Source: Streptomyces sp. NBC_00091
GTDB lineage: Bacteria > Actinomycetota > Actinomycetes > Streptomycetales > Streptomycetaceae
DNA length: 64,000 nucleotides
Assembly: GCF_026343185.1 (NCBI RefSeq)
Contig: NZ_JAPEMA010000004.1
Location: 186,001 to 250,000, forward strand
Direction of reading: 5' to 3'
Shown: positions 16,848 to 25,877 of the stretch, piece by piece
Layout of the letters: each line of letters starts with the position of its first letter
How positions within the stretch are numbered: position 1 is the first letter of the stretch
Notes under the pieces: model-generated
What the model was told of the DNA's origin: nothing
The model's input: only the letters and a program-made list of their open reading frames with translations
The model's database searches: none
Translations under genes and position numbers: made by a program

Positions 16848-17444
16848 ATGCACCACCGGACGACAGGGACGGGGGCCAACCCGCTCAGGCGTGATACCGA
16901 CCGCGCCCGGACCCGTCTGCGTGCCGCCTTCGCGCTGACCTGCCTGCTGGCAGTCATCACCGGCTTCGCCCTTGGGCGAGCCGCTTGGACGGACGGCCAG
17001 CGCACCGCCGAGGACATCGCGCGCCATCGACACAACGTAACGGCCACCACGATCGGCGAGACCGGCTACCGAGCGGGAGACCAGCCGAGCAGTCGGCCCG
17101 CAACCGTCGCGACCGCCACGTGGCACTACCCCTCGCAGCGCCCACACACGGAAACCATCCCCGTTCCGGCAGGAACCCGGAACGGTGACACGGTCCGGGT
17201 GTGGGTCGACGACAACGGCAGTGCGGCTGCCGCTCCGCCCAGCCAGGCCGACACCGCTCTGAACGCGGTAGGCATCGGCACCGGAACACTGGCCGGGATC
17301 GTGCTCACCGGCGGCGCCCTTGTCGCCGTGCGCCTCCGCATCGTGGACGCGCGCAGCGCACGGGCCTGGGAATCCGAGTGGGCGGGCACCGAGCCCCTCT
17401 GGTCCGGCCGCCTGCGCCCCGGCCAGGGAGCCGGCGATGACTGA
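16848..17444 (+). CDS. Rv1733c-family membrane protein
   Basis: These 198 residues have two membrane segments: [20 protein letters not shown] (about 26-45) and [20 protein letters not shown] (about 147-166). Between them lies an extracytoplasmic domain with [20 protein letters not shown] and [12 protein letters not shown]. This is the layout of Rv1733c, a DosR-regulon protein of M. tuberculosis; the biochemical role is unknown. RBS GGAGG lies 7 bases upstream of ATG. The 3' end overlaps the P-type ATPase start by 8 bases, so the two are coupled; a helper role for the ATPase is possible but unproven. Confidence 0.8.
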   Translation: MHHRTTGTGANPLRRDTDRARTRLRAAFALTCLLAVITGFALGRAAWTDGQRTAEDIARHRHNVTATTIGETGYRAGDQPSSRPATVATATWHYPSQRPHTETIPVPAGTRNGDTVRVWVDDNGSAAAAPPSQADTALNAVGIGTGTLAGIVLTGGALVAVRLRIVDARSARAWESEWAGTEPLWSGRLRPGQGAGDD

Positions 17445-19713
17445 GACCGCCGCCGCCCCGAACCTCACACCGGACACCGCGCCGGATCCTCTCGAACCCC
17501 TGCCCCTGCTCCGTCGCGAACTGCACACCGGCCCTCTGGGCCTGTCGAGCCGGGAGGCGGCACGCCGGCTGGCCGTCTACGGCCCGAACGAGGTCCGCCG
17601 CACCCCCCGTACGAGCGTCCTGAGGGAACTCCTGCGGCAACTGGTCCACCCGCTGGCTCTGCTGCTGTGGGCTGCTGCGGCCCTCGCCTTCATCGCCGCC
17701 ATCGAGGTGCTCGGTTGGGCGATCGTCGCGGTCATCCTCGTCAACGCCGGATTCGCCCTCGTGCAGGAGCGGCAGGCCGAGAGGGCTGTCGAGACCCTGG
17801 CCAGCTACCTTCCCGCCCGGGCCCAGGTGATCCGCGACGGACAGCCACAGCACGTCCCGGCCAGGGACCTGGTCCCCGGCGACCTCATCGCCCTCGATGA
17901 GGGCGACCGGGTACCCGCAGATGCCCGCCTGACCGAGGGGGGAATCGAGGCGGACCTCTCCATGCTCACGGGCGAGTCCACCCCCGTCGAGCGTGTTGCC
18001 GGCCCGGGTCTGGAGGGCCTCTCACCGCTGCAGGAGCCCAACCTCGTCTTCAGTGGCACCACCGCCACCGAGGGGCAAGCGCAGGCGATCGTATTCGCCA
18101 CCGGAGACCACACCGAACTCGGCCGGATCGCCGCCCTCAGCCAGCGCACCCGCCGCGAACCGAGCCCACTGGAAACGCAGGTCAAGAAGGTCGCCTGGCT
18201 GATCGCCGCAGTCGCGGTCGCCATGGGAGCCGTCTTCCTCGTGCTGGGTGTCGCAGTGGGGCTGCCACTCACCGACTCACTGATGTTCGCGATCGGCCTG
18301 CTCGTGGCCAACGTGCCGGAGGGGCTGCTGCCCACCATCACCCTCGCCCTCGCCGTCGGCGTACGTGTTCTCGACCGCCAAGGCGCGGTGATCAAGCGGC
18401 TGAGCGCAGTGGAGACCCTGGGCTCCACCAATGTCATCTGCACCGACAAGACCGGCACCCTCACCCGCAACCAGATGCGCCTGCAACTGCCGCCCGGCAC
18501 AACGGCACCGCCGCAGCGGCAGGACGTCGAGAGGGACCTGCACATGCTCGGACTGGTCGGCCTGTACGACCCGCCACGCCCCGAAGTCGCCGAGGCGGTC
18601 GGGCGCTGCCACGCGGCGGGTCTCACCCTCCACATCGTCACTGGCGACAACGGTGCCACCGCCACCGCCGCCGCCGTGGCCCGCGCCGTCGGTATCGGTA
18701 CGACGAACCTGCACGTGGTCGCCCAGTCCGAGGCGATCGACGACCACGAGCTCGATCACCTCCTGCGCCTGGACGGCACGGAGATCGTCTTCGCGCGCTC
18801 CTCGCCCGAGACCAAGCTGAAGGTGGCCGATGCCCTGCGGGCCCACGGACAGATCGTGGCCATGACCGGCGACGGCGTGAACGACGCTCCGGCCCTGCAC
18901 CGTGCCCACATCGGCGTCGCCATGGGGCTCTCGGGCACCGACGTCGCCCGCGAGGCGTCGACCATGGTCCTGACCGACGACAACTTCGCCACCATCGTCA
19001 CGGCCATCGAGTCCGGCCGCCGCGTCTACGACAACGTCCGGAAGTTCATCGTCTACATCTTCGCCCACCTCACCCCCGAGGTCGTGCCCTTCCTCGTGTT
19101 CGCTCTCTCCGGCGGGGCCGTACCGCTGCCGCTGACCGTCCTGCAGATCCTCGCCATCGACCTGGGCACCGAGACGCTTCCGGCCCTCGCTCTCGGCCGT
19201 GAGCGCGCCGAGCCGGGAGTTATGTCCCGACCGCCCCGCCCGAGCTCCCAGAGCGTGATCAACAAGAACATGCTTGTACGCAGTTGGGGCTGGCTCGGCA
19301 CCATTTCCGCGGCCCTGGTCATGACCGCCTTCTTCTACGTCCTGTGGCGCGCGGGCTGGCACCCTGGCGACCCCACCGGACCCGGAACCCCGCTCCACCA
19401 CGCCTACCTCACCGCGACCACCGCCACATTCGCGGGCATCGTCACCTGCCAGGTCGGCACGGCCATCGCCGCCCGAACCGACCACGCCGCGCTGCGTGAC
19501 ATCGGCTTCTTCAGCAACCCGCTGCTCCTGGCCGGCATCGCCTTCGAACTCGTCTTCACCGCAGCGCTCGTATACGCGCCGCCGCTCCAGAACCTCTTCG
19601 GTACCGCCGCCCTCCCGCTGGACGTCGTCCTCCTCATCGCGGCCTTCCCGCCGCTGGTCTGGGGAACCGACGAGGTCCGACGCTGGGCCCGACGCCGACA
19701 CCACCACTCCTGA
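17437..19713 (+). CDS. P-type ATPase lacking most of its nucleotide-binding domain
   Basis: This 758-residue protein has the actuator motif MLTGEST (about 176-182), the PEGL ion-site motif in [19 protein letters not shown], the phosphorylation site [10 protein letters not shown] (D337) and the hinge [10 protein letters not shown] (D479), plus C-terminal transmembrane helices. Only 142 residues separate D337 and D479, against 300 in the intact ATPase at 27654. The N domain with KGAPE and FDS-type motifs is missing: [20 protein letters not shown] joins directly to the P domain. The reading frame is kept, so an in-frame deletion of about 160 residues is the simplest explanation. Transport by the usual ATP-driven cycle is doubtful. 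Confidence 0.85.
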   Translation: MTETAAAPNLTPDTAPDPLEPLPLLRRELHTGPLGLSSREAARRLAVYGPNEVRRTPRTSVLRELLRQLVHPLALLLWAAAALAFIAAIEVLGWAIVAVILVNAGFALVQERQAERAVETLASYLPARAQVIRDGQPQHVPARDLVPGDLIALDEGDRVPADARLTEGGIEADLSMLTGESTPVERVAGPGLEGLSPLQEPNLVFSGTTATEGQAQAIVFATGDHTELGRIAALSQRTRREPSPLETQVKKVAWLIAAVAVAMGAVFLVLGVAVGLPLTDSLMFAIGLLVANVPEGLLPTITLALAVGVRVLDRQGAVIKRLSAVETLGSTNVICTDKTGTLTRNQMRLQLPPGTTAPPQRQDVERDLHMLGLVGLYDPPRPEVAEAVGRCHAAGLTLHIVTGDNGATATAAAVARAVGIGTTNLHVVAQSEAIDDHELDHLLRLDGTEIVFARSSPETKLKVADALRAHGQIVAMTGDGVNDAPALHRAHIGVAMGLSGTDVAREASTMVLTDDNFATIVTAIESGRRVYDNVRKFIVYIFAHLTPEVVPFLVFALSGGAVPLPLTVLQILAIDLGTETLPALALGRERAEPGVMSRPPRPSSQSVINKNMLVRSWGWLGTISAALVMTAFFYVLWRAGWHPGDPTGPGTPLHHAYLTATTATFAGIVTCQVGTAIAARTDHAALRDIGFFSNPLLLAGIAFELVFTAALVYAPPLQNLFGTAALPLDVVLLIAAFPPLVWGTDEVRRWARRRHHHS

Positions 19714-19731
19714 ACCGACCGGAGGCACACC

Positions 19732-20016
19732 ATGTCGCACACGAGTGAATGGAAGACCCACGTCTACCTCTTCGAGGAAGACCACACGACCAAGGTCCGC
19801 GTCGAACTCGACACCGGCACCACCCGTCTCACGGGCCACGGCACCGCGCGCTGCAACCCGACGGACAAGGAGGTGCCCGAGATCGGCGACGAACTCGCGA
19901 CCGCCCGGGCGCTGGAGAACCTGGCACTGCAGCTCAAGCGCACCGCCTACGGCGACATGGCAGCAGCAGGGACCGCACCTCGGCACGCTCCTCTCCCCGC
20001 CTACGACCTTGGGTGA
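19732..20016 (+). CDS. DUF1876 (Rv2632c-like) small protein
   Basis: A 94-residue protein beginning SEWKTHVYLFEEDHTTKVRV, followed by ARCNPTDKEVPEIGDELATA and ARALENLALQLKRTA, the layout of DUF1876. Structures of the family show a small alpha/beta fold; function is unknown. GGAGG lies 7 bases before the ATG, and it follows the truncated ATPase by 18 bp. Rv2632c lies near dormancy genes in M. tuberculosis, consistent with this context. Confidence 0.8.
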   Translation: MSHTSEWKTHVYLFEEDHTTKVRVELDTGTTRLTGHGTARCNPTDKEVPEIGDELATARALENLALQLKRTAYGDMAAAGTAPRHAPLPAYDLG

Positions 20017-20053
20017 GCGGGCGGGCCTCCAGCAGCAGGCTCAGACTGGACCC

Positions 20054-20980
20054 ATGGGTGGCGGGCCGGCGATCGAGCTGACCGGACTGACCAAGAGGCA
20101 CGGGCCGGTGATGGGAGTCGACGGCCTGAGCCTCACCGTGAGACCAGGTGAGGTGTTCGGCTTCCTCGGGCCGAACGGCGCTGGAAAGACGACCACGCTG
20201 CGATGTCTCACCGGCCTGCTCCGGCCCAGCGAGGGACGCGTACGGGTTCTCGGGCTGGACCCGATCGCCGATCACCGCCGGGTGGCCACACAGCTGGGGT
20301 ACCTGCCCGGCGAACTACGCCTGTACCCGGAACTCTCCGGAGCGGAAACGCTCGATCTGCTGTCCGCACTGCAGGGAGCTCCTGTGCCCCGCCGCGGCGA
20401 GCTGTGCGACCGGCTGGGGCTGACGCCCGCGATCCTCACCCGCCTCGTCGGGGGTTACTCGCGGGGCATGAAACAGAAGCTCGGGCTGGTGCAGGCGATG
20501 CAGCGCGATCCGCAGCTGGTGGTGCTCGACGAACCGACCGAGGGACTCGACCCGTTGGTCCAGGAGACGTTCTTCGAATTGCTGGGCGAGGCGGCCGCCG
20601 CCGGACGCATCGTCCTGCTCTTCAGCCACATCCTGCCGGAGGTGCAGCGTACCTGCGGGCGCGTGGCGATCATCCGGGACGGACGGCTGGTCACGGTCCA
20701 GAGCGTGGCCGGCCTGCGCGAGGCCCGTGTCAGGCGGATCAGGCTGTCCCTCGCGGACGGGCAGGGGACACGGTCCCTGGGCGACGCCCAGCGCTGGGCC
20801 CCACGCTGGAAGGGGGACCGGGTGGAGCTGCTCGTACCACCGAGCGAAGTGGTGGGCGCCCTGCGCACACTGCTCGGCCTGCCGGTGTCCGACGTCCAGC
20901 GGCGACGTGTCGATCGCCAGCTACCCCGGGCTGCTGGGCGGAGCGGACCACTGCGCTGGTGCTCGCGGCGCTGGCCCTGA
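20054..20980 (+). pseudogene. ABC transporter ATPase, C-terminus replaced by deletion
   Basis: The 308-residue frame is a good ABC ATPase to about residue 280: Walker A in LGPNGAGKTTTLRC, signature GGYSRGMKQKLGL, Walker B LVVLDEPTEGLDP and the H-loop LFSHI. After LRTLLGLPVSDVQ it turns into arginine-rich out-of-frame sequence (RRRVDRQLPRAAGRSG). The last part of the permease gene follows in another frame. A deletion probably removed the ATPase tail and the permease N-terminus. The ATPase core might still fold. The substrate is unknown. Confidence 0.75.
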
Positions 20981-21384
20981 ACCTGGCAGCGACCCTCACC
21001 GTCGCGGTGGGGGTGGCGCTGTCACCGGACATCCACCGTGCGGTGCCGATCGGCGGGGTGTTCGCCGCAGGGGGCATGGGCCTCGGCTTCGCCCTGTGCC
21101 TGATCGGGCCGGCGATGGCCGTATCGGCGGCGGGACGACGGCGGGCCCAGGTGGTCGGCGCGACCATCGCGATCGGAGCCGTGGGATTCGCCCTCAACTT
21201 CATCGCAATGGCCTGGTCGCCGACAGCATCGCTGAGGTTTATCAGCCCGTTCCACTACTACGCCCCGGGCGATGCCCTGGCCGAAGGCGGCGTGCTCTGG
21301 CCCCAGCTCGGGATTCTTGTCGGAACGGGAGTGCTGGGCATCCTGCTGGCTCTGCTGCTCCAACGCCGAGACCTCGCGCCCTGA
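20930..21384 (+). pseudogene. ABC permease, C-terminal fragment
   Basis: About 150 residues remain, containing four hydrophobic stretches: TTALVLAALALNLAATLTVA, a stretch around FAAGGMGLGFALCLIGPAMAV, VVGATIAIGAVGFALNFIAM and LGILVGTGVLGILLALLLQR. The segment SLRFISPFHYYAPGDALAEG between the last two is typical of ABC-2 type permeases. The frame is open into the upstream ATPase but out of register with it. There is no start codon with a ribosome-binding site, so this is a relic of a partner gene. Confidence 0.7.
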
Positions 21385-21425
21385 GTGGAGTCGCCATTGA
21401 GCGTCTACGCGTCTGCCACCGGCTT

Positions 21426-22418
21426 CTACTCCCGGATTTCCAGGACCTCGGCCAACGGGCGCCGGGGCGTGTCGGGGCCCGCGGGGCCGTAGCCGAGACG
21501 GAAGATTATCTGCACGTGCCCCATGGCCGCGACCGGGTCGCGGGCCGTCCAGCGCAACTCCGGCCATTCCAGTGGATGGGACGTCATCGAAGTGGCAAGG
21601 CCATCGGCAGTGGCCTGCAGAAGGACGCGCTCCATTGCCTGGCCGGCGCGCAGCCAGTCGGCTCTTGTGTCCCCCTCGGTGCTCAGCAGAGCCAGCTGTG
21701 GCCGCTTCTCGAACACGGCCCAGCCGCGATCCGGTATCGGGTTGGCCCAACCGAAGTCGCGTACGGGGGTGGGACCGCCGGAACCCTTCGGTCCGAATGA
21801 GGCGGTGGGAATGCCGTCCCGACGTGTGCCTGTAGCACTCTGGGTGTGGGACGTCCAGGCCGCGGTTTCCGCCTGGGCGAGCGGATCGATCTCCTCGCGG
21901 TGTTCTGCGTCTCGTACAAGCCCGAGCACGGTGTCGATGTGCCAGGTGTCCGGGACGGTCAGCCGGCAGCCCTCCAAGTGGGCCGCAGCCCACAGACCGT
22001 CCAGCAGTGCCGTCGGCACCGGCTCCTCGCTGAAGGGGTACCGGCTGGTGTGCCGACGCCGGATGGCGTCGTGCAGGGAGGCCAGCTCGCGGTCTGCGCC
22101 CGTCGTTTCGTCGATGGTCACCGTGGCGAGCAGCCATGGTTCGGCGTCGTCGGGCAAGAGCTGCACGCGAACCGGCAGACCGATCCAGGCCGCGGACACG
22201 CGCAGGTTGAACAGTGCTGCGGCGCAACCCAGGTGGAGGCCACGGTGATTCGGGTCGGTTCTGGCCATAGCGCGTTCCGGATCGCCGTACAGAGCGAGGG
22301 CACCACTACCGACATGGAACACGAACTTCCACGGCTGGGCGTTGTGCATGGACGGAGCGGTGACGGCGTCGCCGACGAACTGGATGACGGTGTCGGGGTC
22401 GAGGTGTGTTGCGGTCAT
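21426..22418 (-). CDS. Acg-family nitroreductase-like flavoprotein
   Basis: 330 residues. The start TVIQFVGDAVTAPSMHNAQP followed by WKF is the FMN-binding entry of the nitroreductase fold. It continues with RRRHTSRYPF, LLQATADGLATSMTSHPLEW and a C-terminal FRLGYGPAGPDTPRRPLAEV. Mycobacterial Acg (Rv2032) and its relatives are DosR-regulon proteins that bind FMN but seem to lack classical nitroreductase activity. The upstream region holds two box palindromes 107-140 bp from the start codon. It is convergent with the broken ABC permease. A role in flavin storage or redox balance is inferred. Confidence 0.85.
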   Translation of the reverse strand: MTATHLDPDTVIQFVGDAVTAPSMHNAQPWKFVFHVGSGALALYGDPERAMARTDPNHRGLHLGCAAALFNLRVSAAWIGLPVRVQLLPDDAEPWLLATVTIDETTGADRELASLHDAIRRRHTSRYPFSEEPVPTALLDGLWAAAHLEGCRLTVPDTWHIDTVLGLVRDAEHREEIDPLAQAETAAWTSHTQSATGTRRDGIPTASFGPKGSGGPTPVRDFGWANPIPDRGWAVFEKRPQLALLSTEGDTRADWLRAGQAMERVLLQATADGLATSMTSHPLEWPELRWTARDPVAAMGHVQIIFRLGYGPAGPDTPRRPLAEVLEIRE

Positions 22419-22524
22419 GGGACTGGTCCTGTCTATGTGGCCTCAGTCGTGCGCCACGACGGCGACCGGTGGGGCCCGATAGTCGGCTGCTTTCAGGCTC
22501 TGCCTCCTGCGAGGTCCTTGGAAA

Positions 22525-22558
22525 GGACCGAGCGGCCCAACCTGGGACCGACCGGCCC
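22525..22558. promoter_or_regulatory. Paired GGNCC boxes upstream of the Acg-like gene
   Basis: GGACC-GAGC-GGCCC (22525-22538) and GGACC-GACC-GGCCC (22545-22558) are exactly 20 bp apart start to start. A further palindrome, GGTCCTT-GGA-AAGGACC, overlaps on the left (22513-22529). The interval lies between the end of a CBS-BON gene and the start of the Acg-like gene, both on the minus strand, so it most likely drives the latter. Confidence 0.6.
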
Positions 22559-22569
22559 TCCTTGCCCGG

Positions 22570-23166
22570 TCAGCTCTGTTCGGCCTCCGCGCAGGTGAGC
22601 CTGTTGTCGACGTCGACGACCCCGTCGACGCTCTGGCAGAGGCGGATCACCACGGGCAGCAGTCCGGGCTGCGGCACGGTGCCGCTGAGGGTCACCAGGC
22701 CGTCGTCGACTTCGACGGTGATGGCCGAAGGAGGGAGGTGGAGTGTCCGGGTGAGGACGTCCTCGAGGATCTCTTCCTGTATCGCGTGGTCGCGGCGGAG
22801 GAAGAGCTGGATCAGATCGCTGCGACTGAGAATGCCGACCACGCGGCCTGCCTCGTCGACGACCGGCAGCCGTTTGACCTGGTGCCGCTGCATGACGCGG
22901 GCTGCGCGGACCACGCTCCACTCCGGTCGGGCCGTGACGGCCGGGCTCGTCATCAGCTCCTCGGCTGTTGCCGCACCACCGGCGGGCCGCCGACGGAGAA
23001 GGTCGGCTTCGGAGACGACGCCGACCGGGTGCCCGGATTCGTCGATCACGGGCATGGCGGTGATGTCGAACTCCTTCAGGAGCCGGGCGATCTCCTTGAA
23101 CGCGGTCGTACGCCGGACGGTGACGGCGGTGTGCGTCATCAGGTCCGAGACACTGCGGTGCCGCAT
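22570..23166 (-). CDS. CBS-pair protein with C-terminal BON domain (2)
   Basis: 198 residues: CBS1 (VSDLMTHTAVTVRRTTAFKE to VGVVSEADLL), CBS2 (LMTSPAVTARPEWSVVRAAR to VGILSRSDLIQLFLRR) and a BON-like tail (ITVEVDDGLVTLSGTV, VDGVVDVDNRL). It begins 13 bp after the end of another CBS-BON gene on the same strand, so the two form an operon. Its linker between CBS motifs is short (RRRPAGGAATAEE), unlike the PKEEF linkers of copies 1 and 5. Probably binds adenylates; may pair with its neighbour as a hetero-oligomer. Confidence 0.88.
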   Translation of the reverse strand: MRHRSVSDLMTHTAVTVRRTTAFKEIARLLKEFDITAMPVIDESGHPVGVVSEADLLRRRPAGGAATAEELMTSPAVTARPEWSVVRAARVMQRHQVKRLPVVDEAGRVVGILSRSDLIQLFLRRDHAIQEEILEDVLTRTLHLPPSAITVEVDDGLVTLSGTVPQPGLLPVVIRLCQSVDGVVDVDNRLTCAEAEQS

Positions 23167-23179
23167 GACGATCGTGCCC

Positions 23180-23782
23180 TCATGCGGATACGGGGACGGT
23201 GAAATCCGCCTTGACGTCGACGACGCCCGGTACGGTGCCGGCGGCGCGTACGACGACGTCTTCCAGCATGGGGTCCGCCAGCGACCCGTTGAGGTAGGCG
23301 ATGCCGTTGGCGACGTGGACGTGCACCTCGGCGGAACCGTGCGGGATCAGCTGGTACGTGATCATCTCGCGGATCTCGGCGCCGATGTCCTCGTCGGGGC
23401 GCAGGAAGACCTTGAGCAGGTCGCCGCGGCTGACGACGCCGACGAGGCGGCCGTCGCCGTCGACCACGGGAAGGCGCTTGAGGTGCCCGCGGGCCATCAA
23501 ACGCGCCGCGGTGGGGATGGTGGCGTCCCTCGTGACGGTCACGGCCGGGCGGGTCATCAGCTGCTCGGCGGTGGTGTCGTGGGCCGTGTCGGCGCCTTGG
23601 GGCTTGAGCAGCAGGTCGGCTTCGGAGACGACGCCGACCACCTGTCCGTCCTGGGCCAGCACGGGGAGCGCGCTGACGTTCCACATCCGCAGCTCTTCCA
23701 CGATGTCCTTGAACGCGGTTCCTCGGTCGATAGAGATCACGGCGTGTGTCATGACGTCATCGACGGTGCGCAGGTGCTTCAT
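23180..23782 (-). CDS. CBS-pair protein with C-terminal BON domain (3)
   Basis: 200 residues beginning MKHLRTVDDVMTHAVISIDR. CBS1 ends VVGVVSEADLLLKPQG; CBS2 runs LMTRPAVTVTRDATIPTAAR to VGVVSRGDLLKVFLRPDEDI; the tail has VHVHVANGIAYLNGSL and PGVVDVKADF (BON-like). First gene of a two-gene CBS operon whose promoter region carries boxes at 23848-23883. The MKHL start is shared with copy 4 (24953-25624), pointing to duplication within the island. AGAAAG lies 5 bases upstream of ATG. Confidence 0.88.
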   Translation of the reverse strand: MKHLRTVDDVMTHAVISIDRGTAFKDIVEELRMWNVSALPVLAQDGQVVGVVSEADLLLKPQGADTAHDTTAEQLMTRPAVTVTRDATIPTAARLMARGHLKRLPVVDGDGRLVGVVSRGDLLKVFLRPDEDIGAEIREMITYQLIPHGSAEVHVHVANGIAYLNGSLADPMLEDVVVRAAGTVPGVVDVKADFTVPVSA

Positions 23783-23847
23783 GGTCTTTCTCCTCGATGG
23801 GACGGCTGGTACTCGCGATGGTGCGAAGGTCGGCCCGTCCGTGGGTA

Positions 23848-23883
23848 GGGCCGCCCGGGGCCTTGAGGCAGTCCGGCCGGCCC
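23848..23883. promoter_or_regulatory. Imperfect GGNCC box pair upstream of CBS operon 2-3
   Basis: GGGCC-GCCC-GGGGC (23848-23861) and AGTCC-GGCC-GGCCC (23870-23883) are 22 bp apart start to start, 66-100 bp upstream of the CBS-BON start codon. Each has one or two deviations from the palindrome, so they are weaker candidates than the pairs at 7.65, 22.5 and 34.3 kb. Confidence 0.4.
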
Positions 23884-24053
23884 TGGTGGGCTCCGCCTGG
23901 GGGTGGTTCCATGGAAGTGCGGAAAGGGTCCTTGCGAGGATGCGGAGAAGCGGCCGAGTGCCGTGCACCGCACAATCGGGATCCGCGAGAAGCGGGCGGA
24001 CTCTTTCCGCCCTTGGTGCGTGCCTCGCACGGCCGTTCACCGGTGCCGCTCCT

Positions 24054-24923
24054 TCAGTCGTGGGCGATGACGGCCACGGGGGCTGCTGCGTGGTGCAGGA
24101 CCGCGTGGGCGACCGATCCCAGGTGCGCTCCGAGGGGGGAGCGGCGTACATGGCGTCCCACGACGATGAGTCCCGCGCCCTGCGAGGCCCGGACGAGATG
24201 CTCGCCCGCCGATCCCATGAACACGTTGTGGCTGACGTTCACGTCGGGGAACTTGTGCTGCCAGGGCAGCAGCATGTCGTCCACCATCTGGGTGACGCTC
24301 CTGCCGATGTCCCGTTCGTTGTCCGGGTCGAAGAAGGGGACGTAGCTGTAGGCGGGCGGCATCTTCCAGCCGTGTACGGCCCGCAGTGGCCAGTCGCGCC
24401 GGGCTGCCTCTTCGAAGGCGAAGGTGAGTACCCGGTCGCACGCTTCGTGGATGTCGACGCCTACGACGACCTCGCCGCTGGAGCCGGTGCCCGGGCCGGC
24501 CGGGTCGTCGGCGACGCGGACGAGGACGACCGGGGTGTCGGTCGCGACCACGGTCGACATCGCCACCGAGCCGACGATGAAACCGACCAGGCCGCCCAGG
24601 CCACGCGATCCCAGGACCAGCAGCCCGGCGTCGGCGGCCTCGGCGGCGAGAGCGGCTGCCGGCCGTGCTGTCAGGCAGCGGGTCGTGATCTCCAGGTGCG
24701 GGTGGCGCCCGTGCAGCTCTTGCGCCGCTTCGGTCAGGGCCTGGTCCGCCCAGCGGTCAACGTCCTGGCGGCCCAGGCCGGGGAGCACCGGGTCCAGGGG
24801 CCAGTCGACGGCGTGCACGAGGCGCAGCGGCACCTGCCGCAGGACGGCCTCGTGCGCGGCCCAGCGTGCTGCTGCCCGGCTCTCCGGGGAGCCGTCGACT
24901 CCGACGGTCACGTGGCTGTTCAT
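24054..24923 (-). CDS. Universal stress protein, tandem domains (2)
   Basis: 289 residues with two Usp domains. Domain 1 starts VTVGVDGSPESRAAARWAAH and has the nucleotide loop VLGSRGLGGLVGFIVGSV; domain 2 starts EVVVGVDIHEACDRVLTFAF and ends VVGRHVRRSPLGAHLGSVAH followed by AAPVAVIAHD. Domain 1 keeps the full ATP motif; domain 2 keeps it partly. The architecture matches the tandem Usp proteins of the DosR regulon (such as Rv2623). The MNSHV start is chosen over an upstream in-frame ATG because it begins the domain. It follows a CBS-BON gene by 29 bp on the same strand. Confidence 0.9.
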   Translation of the reverse strand: MNSHVTVGVDGSPESRAAARWAAHEAVLRQVPLRLVHAVDWPLDPVLPGLGRQDVDRWADQALTEAAQELHGRHPHLEITTRCLTARPAAALAAEAADAGLLVLGSRGLGGLVGFIVGSVAMSTVVATDTPVVLVRVADDPAGPGTGSSGEVVVGVDIHEACDRVLTFAFEEAARRDWPLRAVHGWKMPPAYSYVPFFDPDNERDIGRSVTQMVDDMLLPWQHKFPDVNVSHNVFMGSAGEHLVRASQGAGLIVVGRHVRRSPLGAHLGSVAHAVLHHAAAPVAVIAHD

Positions 24924-24952
24924 GGCTGCGATCCCTTTCGTGCGGGCGCTCA

Positions 24953-25624
24953 TCACCACGGCATTGCGTGCCGGGCATCGGCCGCATGAGTGGTTGACGT
25001 GTCGTCGGTGCGGGAGGTGACGCGTGATGCCACGGCGACGACCCCGTCGAGCCGTTCGACGAGGCTGAGAAGTGCAAGGAGCTGACTCCGGCGCTCGACA
25101 TGGCCGTCCAGGGCGACGATGCCGTCCACCACGTGGACGTCGATGTCACCGGCCGGCACACCGAGTACCTCCGAGAGGACCTCGTCGGTGACGCGTCGGC
25201 GTATCTCGGAGTCCGGGCGCAGGAACATGCGGAGCAGGTCCCGGCGGGTGACGATGCCGACGAGCCGGTCCTCCACATCCACGACGGGGAGGCGTTCGAC
25301 ACTCCGGCGGGTCATCAGCCGGGCGGCGTCAGCCACTGTCTCTTCGGCGTGGACGGTGACCGCGGGCGCGGACATGACGTCGCCCGCGGTAGGCGGCCCA
25401 GCCGCCGCTGTAATGCCCTGCCCGGAGGGACGGGGCCCCGGCACCGGGTGGGCCAGCAGGTCCGTCTGCGATACGACGCCCACCACGCGGTCCTCGTCGT
25501 CCAGGACAGGGACTCCAGAGATGTCGTACTGGGCGAGGAGCTTCGCGACGTCCTTGAAGGCGGTGCCCGGGGCCACGGAGACGACCTCGTCGGTCATCAG
25601 GTCCGCCACCTTGAGGTGCTTCAT
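24953..25624 (-). CDS. CBS-pair protein with C-terminal BON domain (4)
   Basis: 223 residues beginning MKHLKVADLMTDEVVSVAPG. CBS1 ends VVGVVSQTDLLAHPVPGPRP; CBS2 runs VMSAPAVTVHAEETVADAAR to VGIVTRRDLLRMFLRPDSEI; the BON-like tail has IDVHVVDGIVALDGHV and DGVVAVASRV. A C-terminal extension (SRTDDTSTTHAADARH) is unique to this copy. GGAGG lies 5 bases upstream of ATG. First gene of a CBS-Usp operon that diverges from the Usp-Usp-ATPase-DevS operon across a region with four boxes. Confidence 0.88.
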   Translation of the reverse strand: MKHLKVADLMTDEVVSVAPGTAFKDVAKLLAQYDISGVPVLDDEDRVVGVVSQTDLLAHPVPGPRPSGQGITAAAGPPTAGDVMSAPAVTVHAEETVADAARLMTRRSVERLPVVDVEDRLVGIVTRRDLLRMFLRPDSEIRRRVTDEVLSEVLGVPAGDIDVHVVDGIVALDGHVERRSQLLALLSLVERLDGVVAVASRVTSRTDDTSTTHAADARHAMPW

Positions 25625-25712
25625 GAGGCCCTCCTGCTCCGCCCTGTCGCGCGAGGCTGATGTCCGGTGTGGGGTGTGCCCCCACCATCCGTCGACGACT
25701 GCCGGTAATCGA

Positions 25713-25809
25713 GGGCCGAACGGTCCCGTTCGAGGGCCCGCAAGGGCCCGGGGCTGCCGAGCCCGGGACGATGGGGACCTTTGGTCCCGTCGGCGGTCCC
25801 GGGCGGCCC
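25713..25809. promoter_or_regulatory. Four GGNCC boxes in a divergent stress promoter
   Basis: GGGCC-GAAC-GGTCC (25713-25726), GGCCC-GCAA-GGGCC (25735-25748), GGGAC-CTTT-GGTCC (25774-25787) and GTCCC-GGGC-GGCCC (25796-25809) form two pairs, each spaced 22 bp. They lie between the CBS-Usp operon (minus) and the Usp-Usp-ATPase-DUF1918-DevS operon (plus). One pair per direction is the simplest reading. Confidence 0.55.
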
Positions 25810-25877
25810 TCTTCCTGATGCGTCGACGGTGCCAGCGTGAGTGGTGTCCCTCATCGGCTTCTCGGTTGGGAGGAATC

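Noticed and set aside
15068..17050. A 660-residue minus-strand frame opposite PEP synthase
   Set aside because: Long antisense frames are normal in high-GC genes; the opposite strand encodes an unmistakable PpsA with catalytic motifs.
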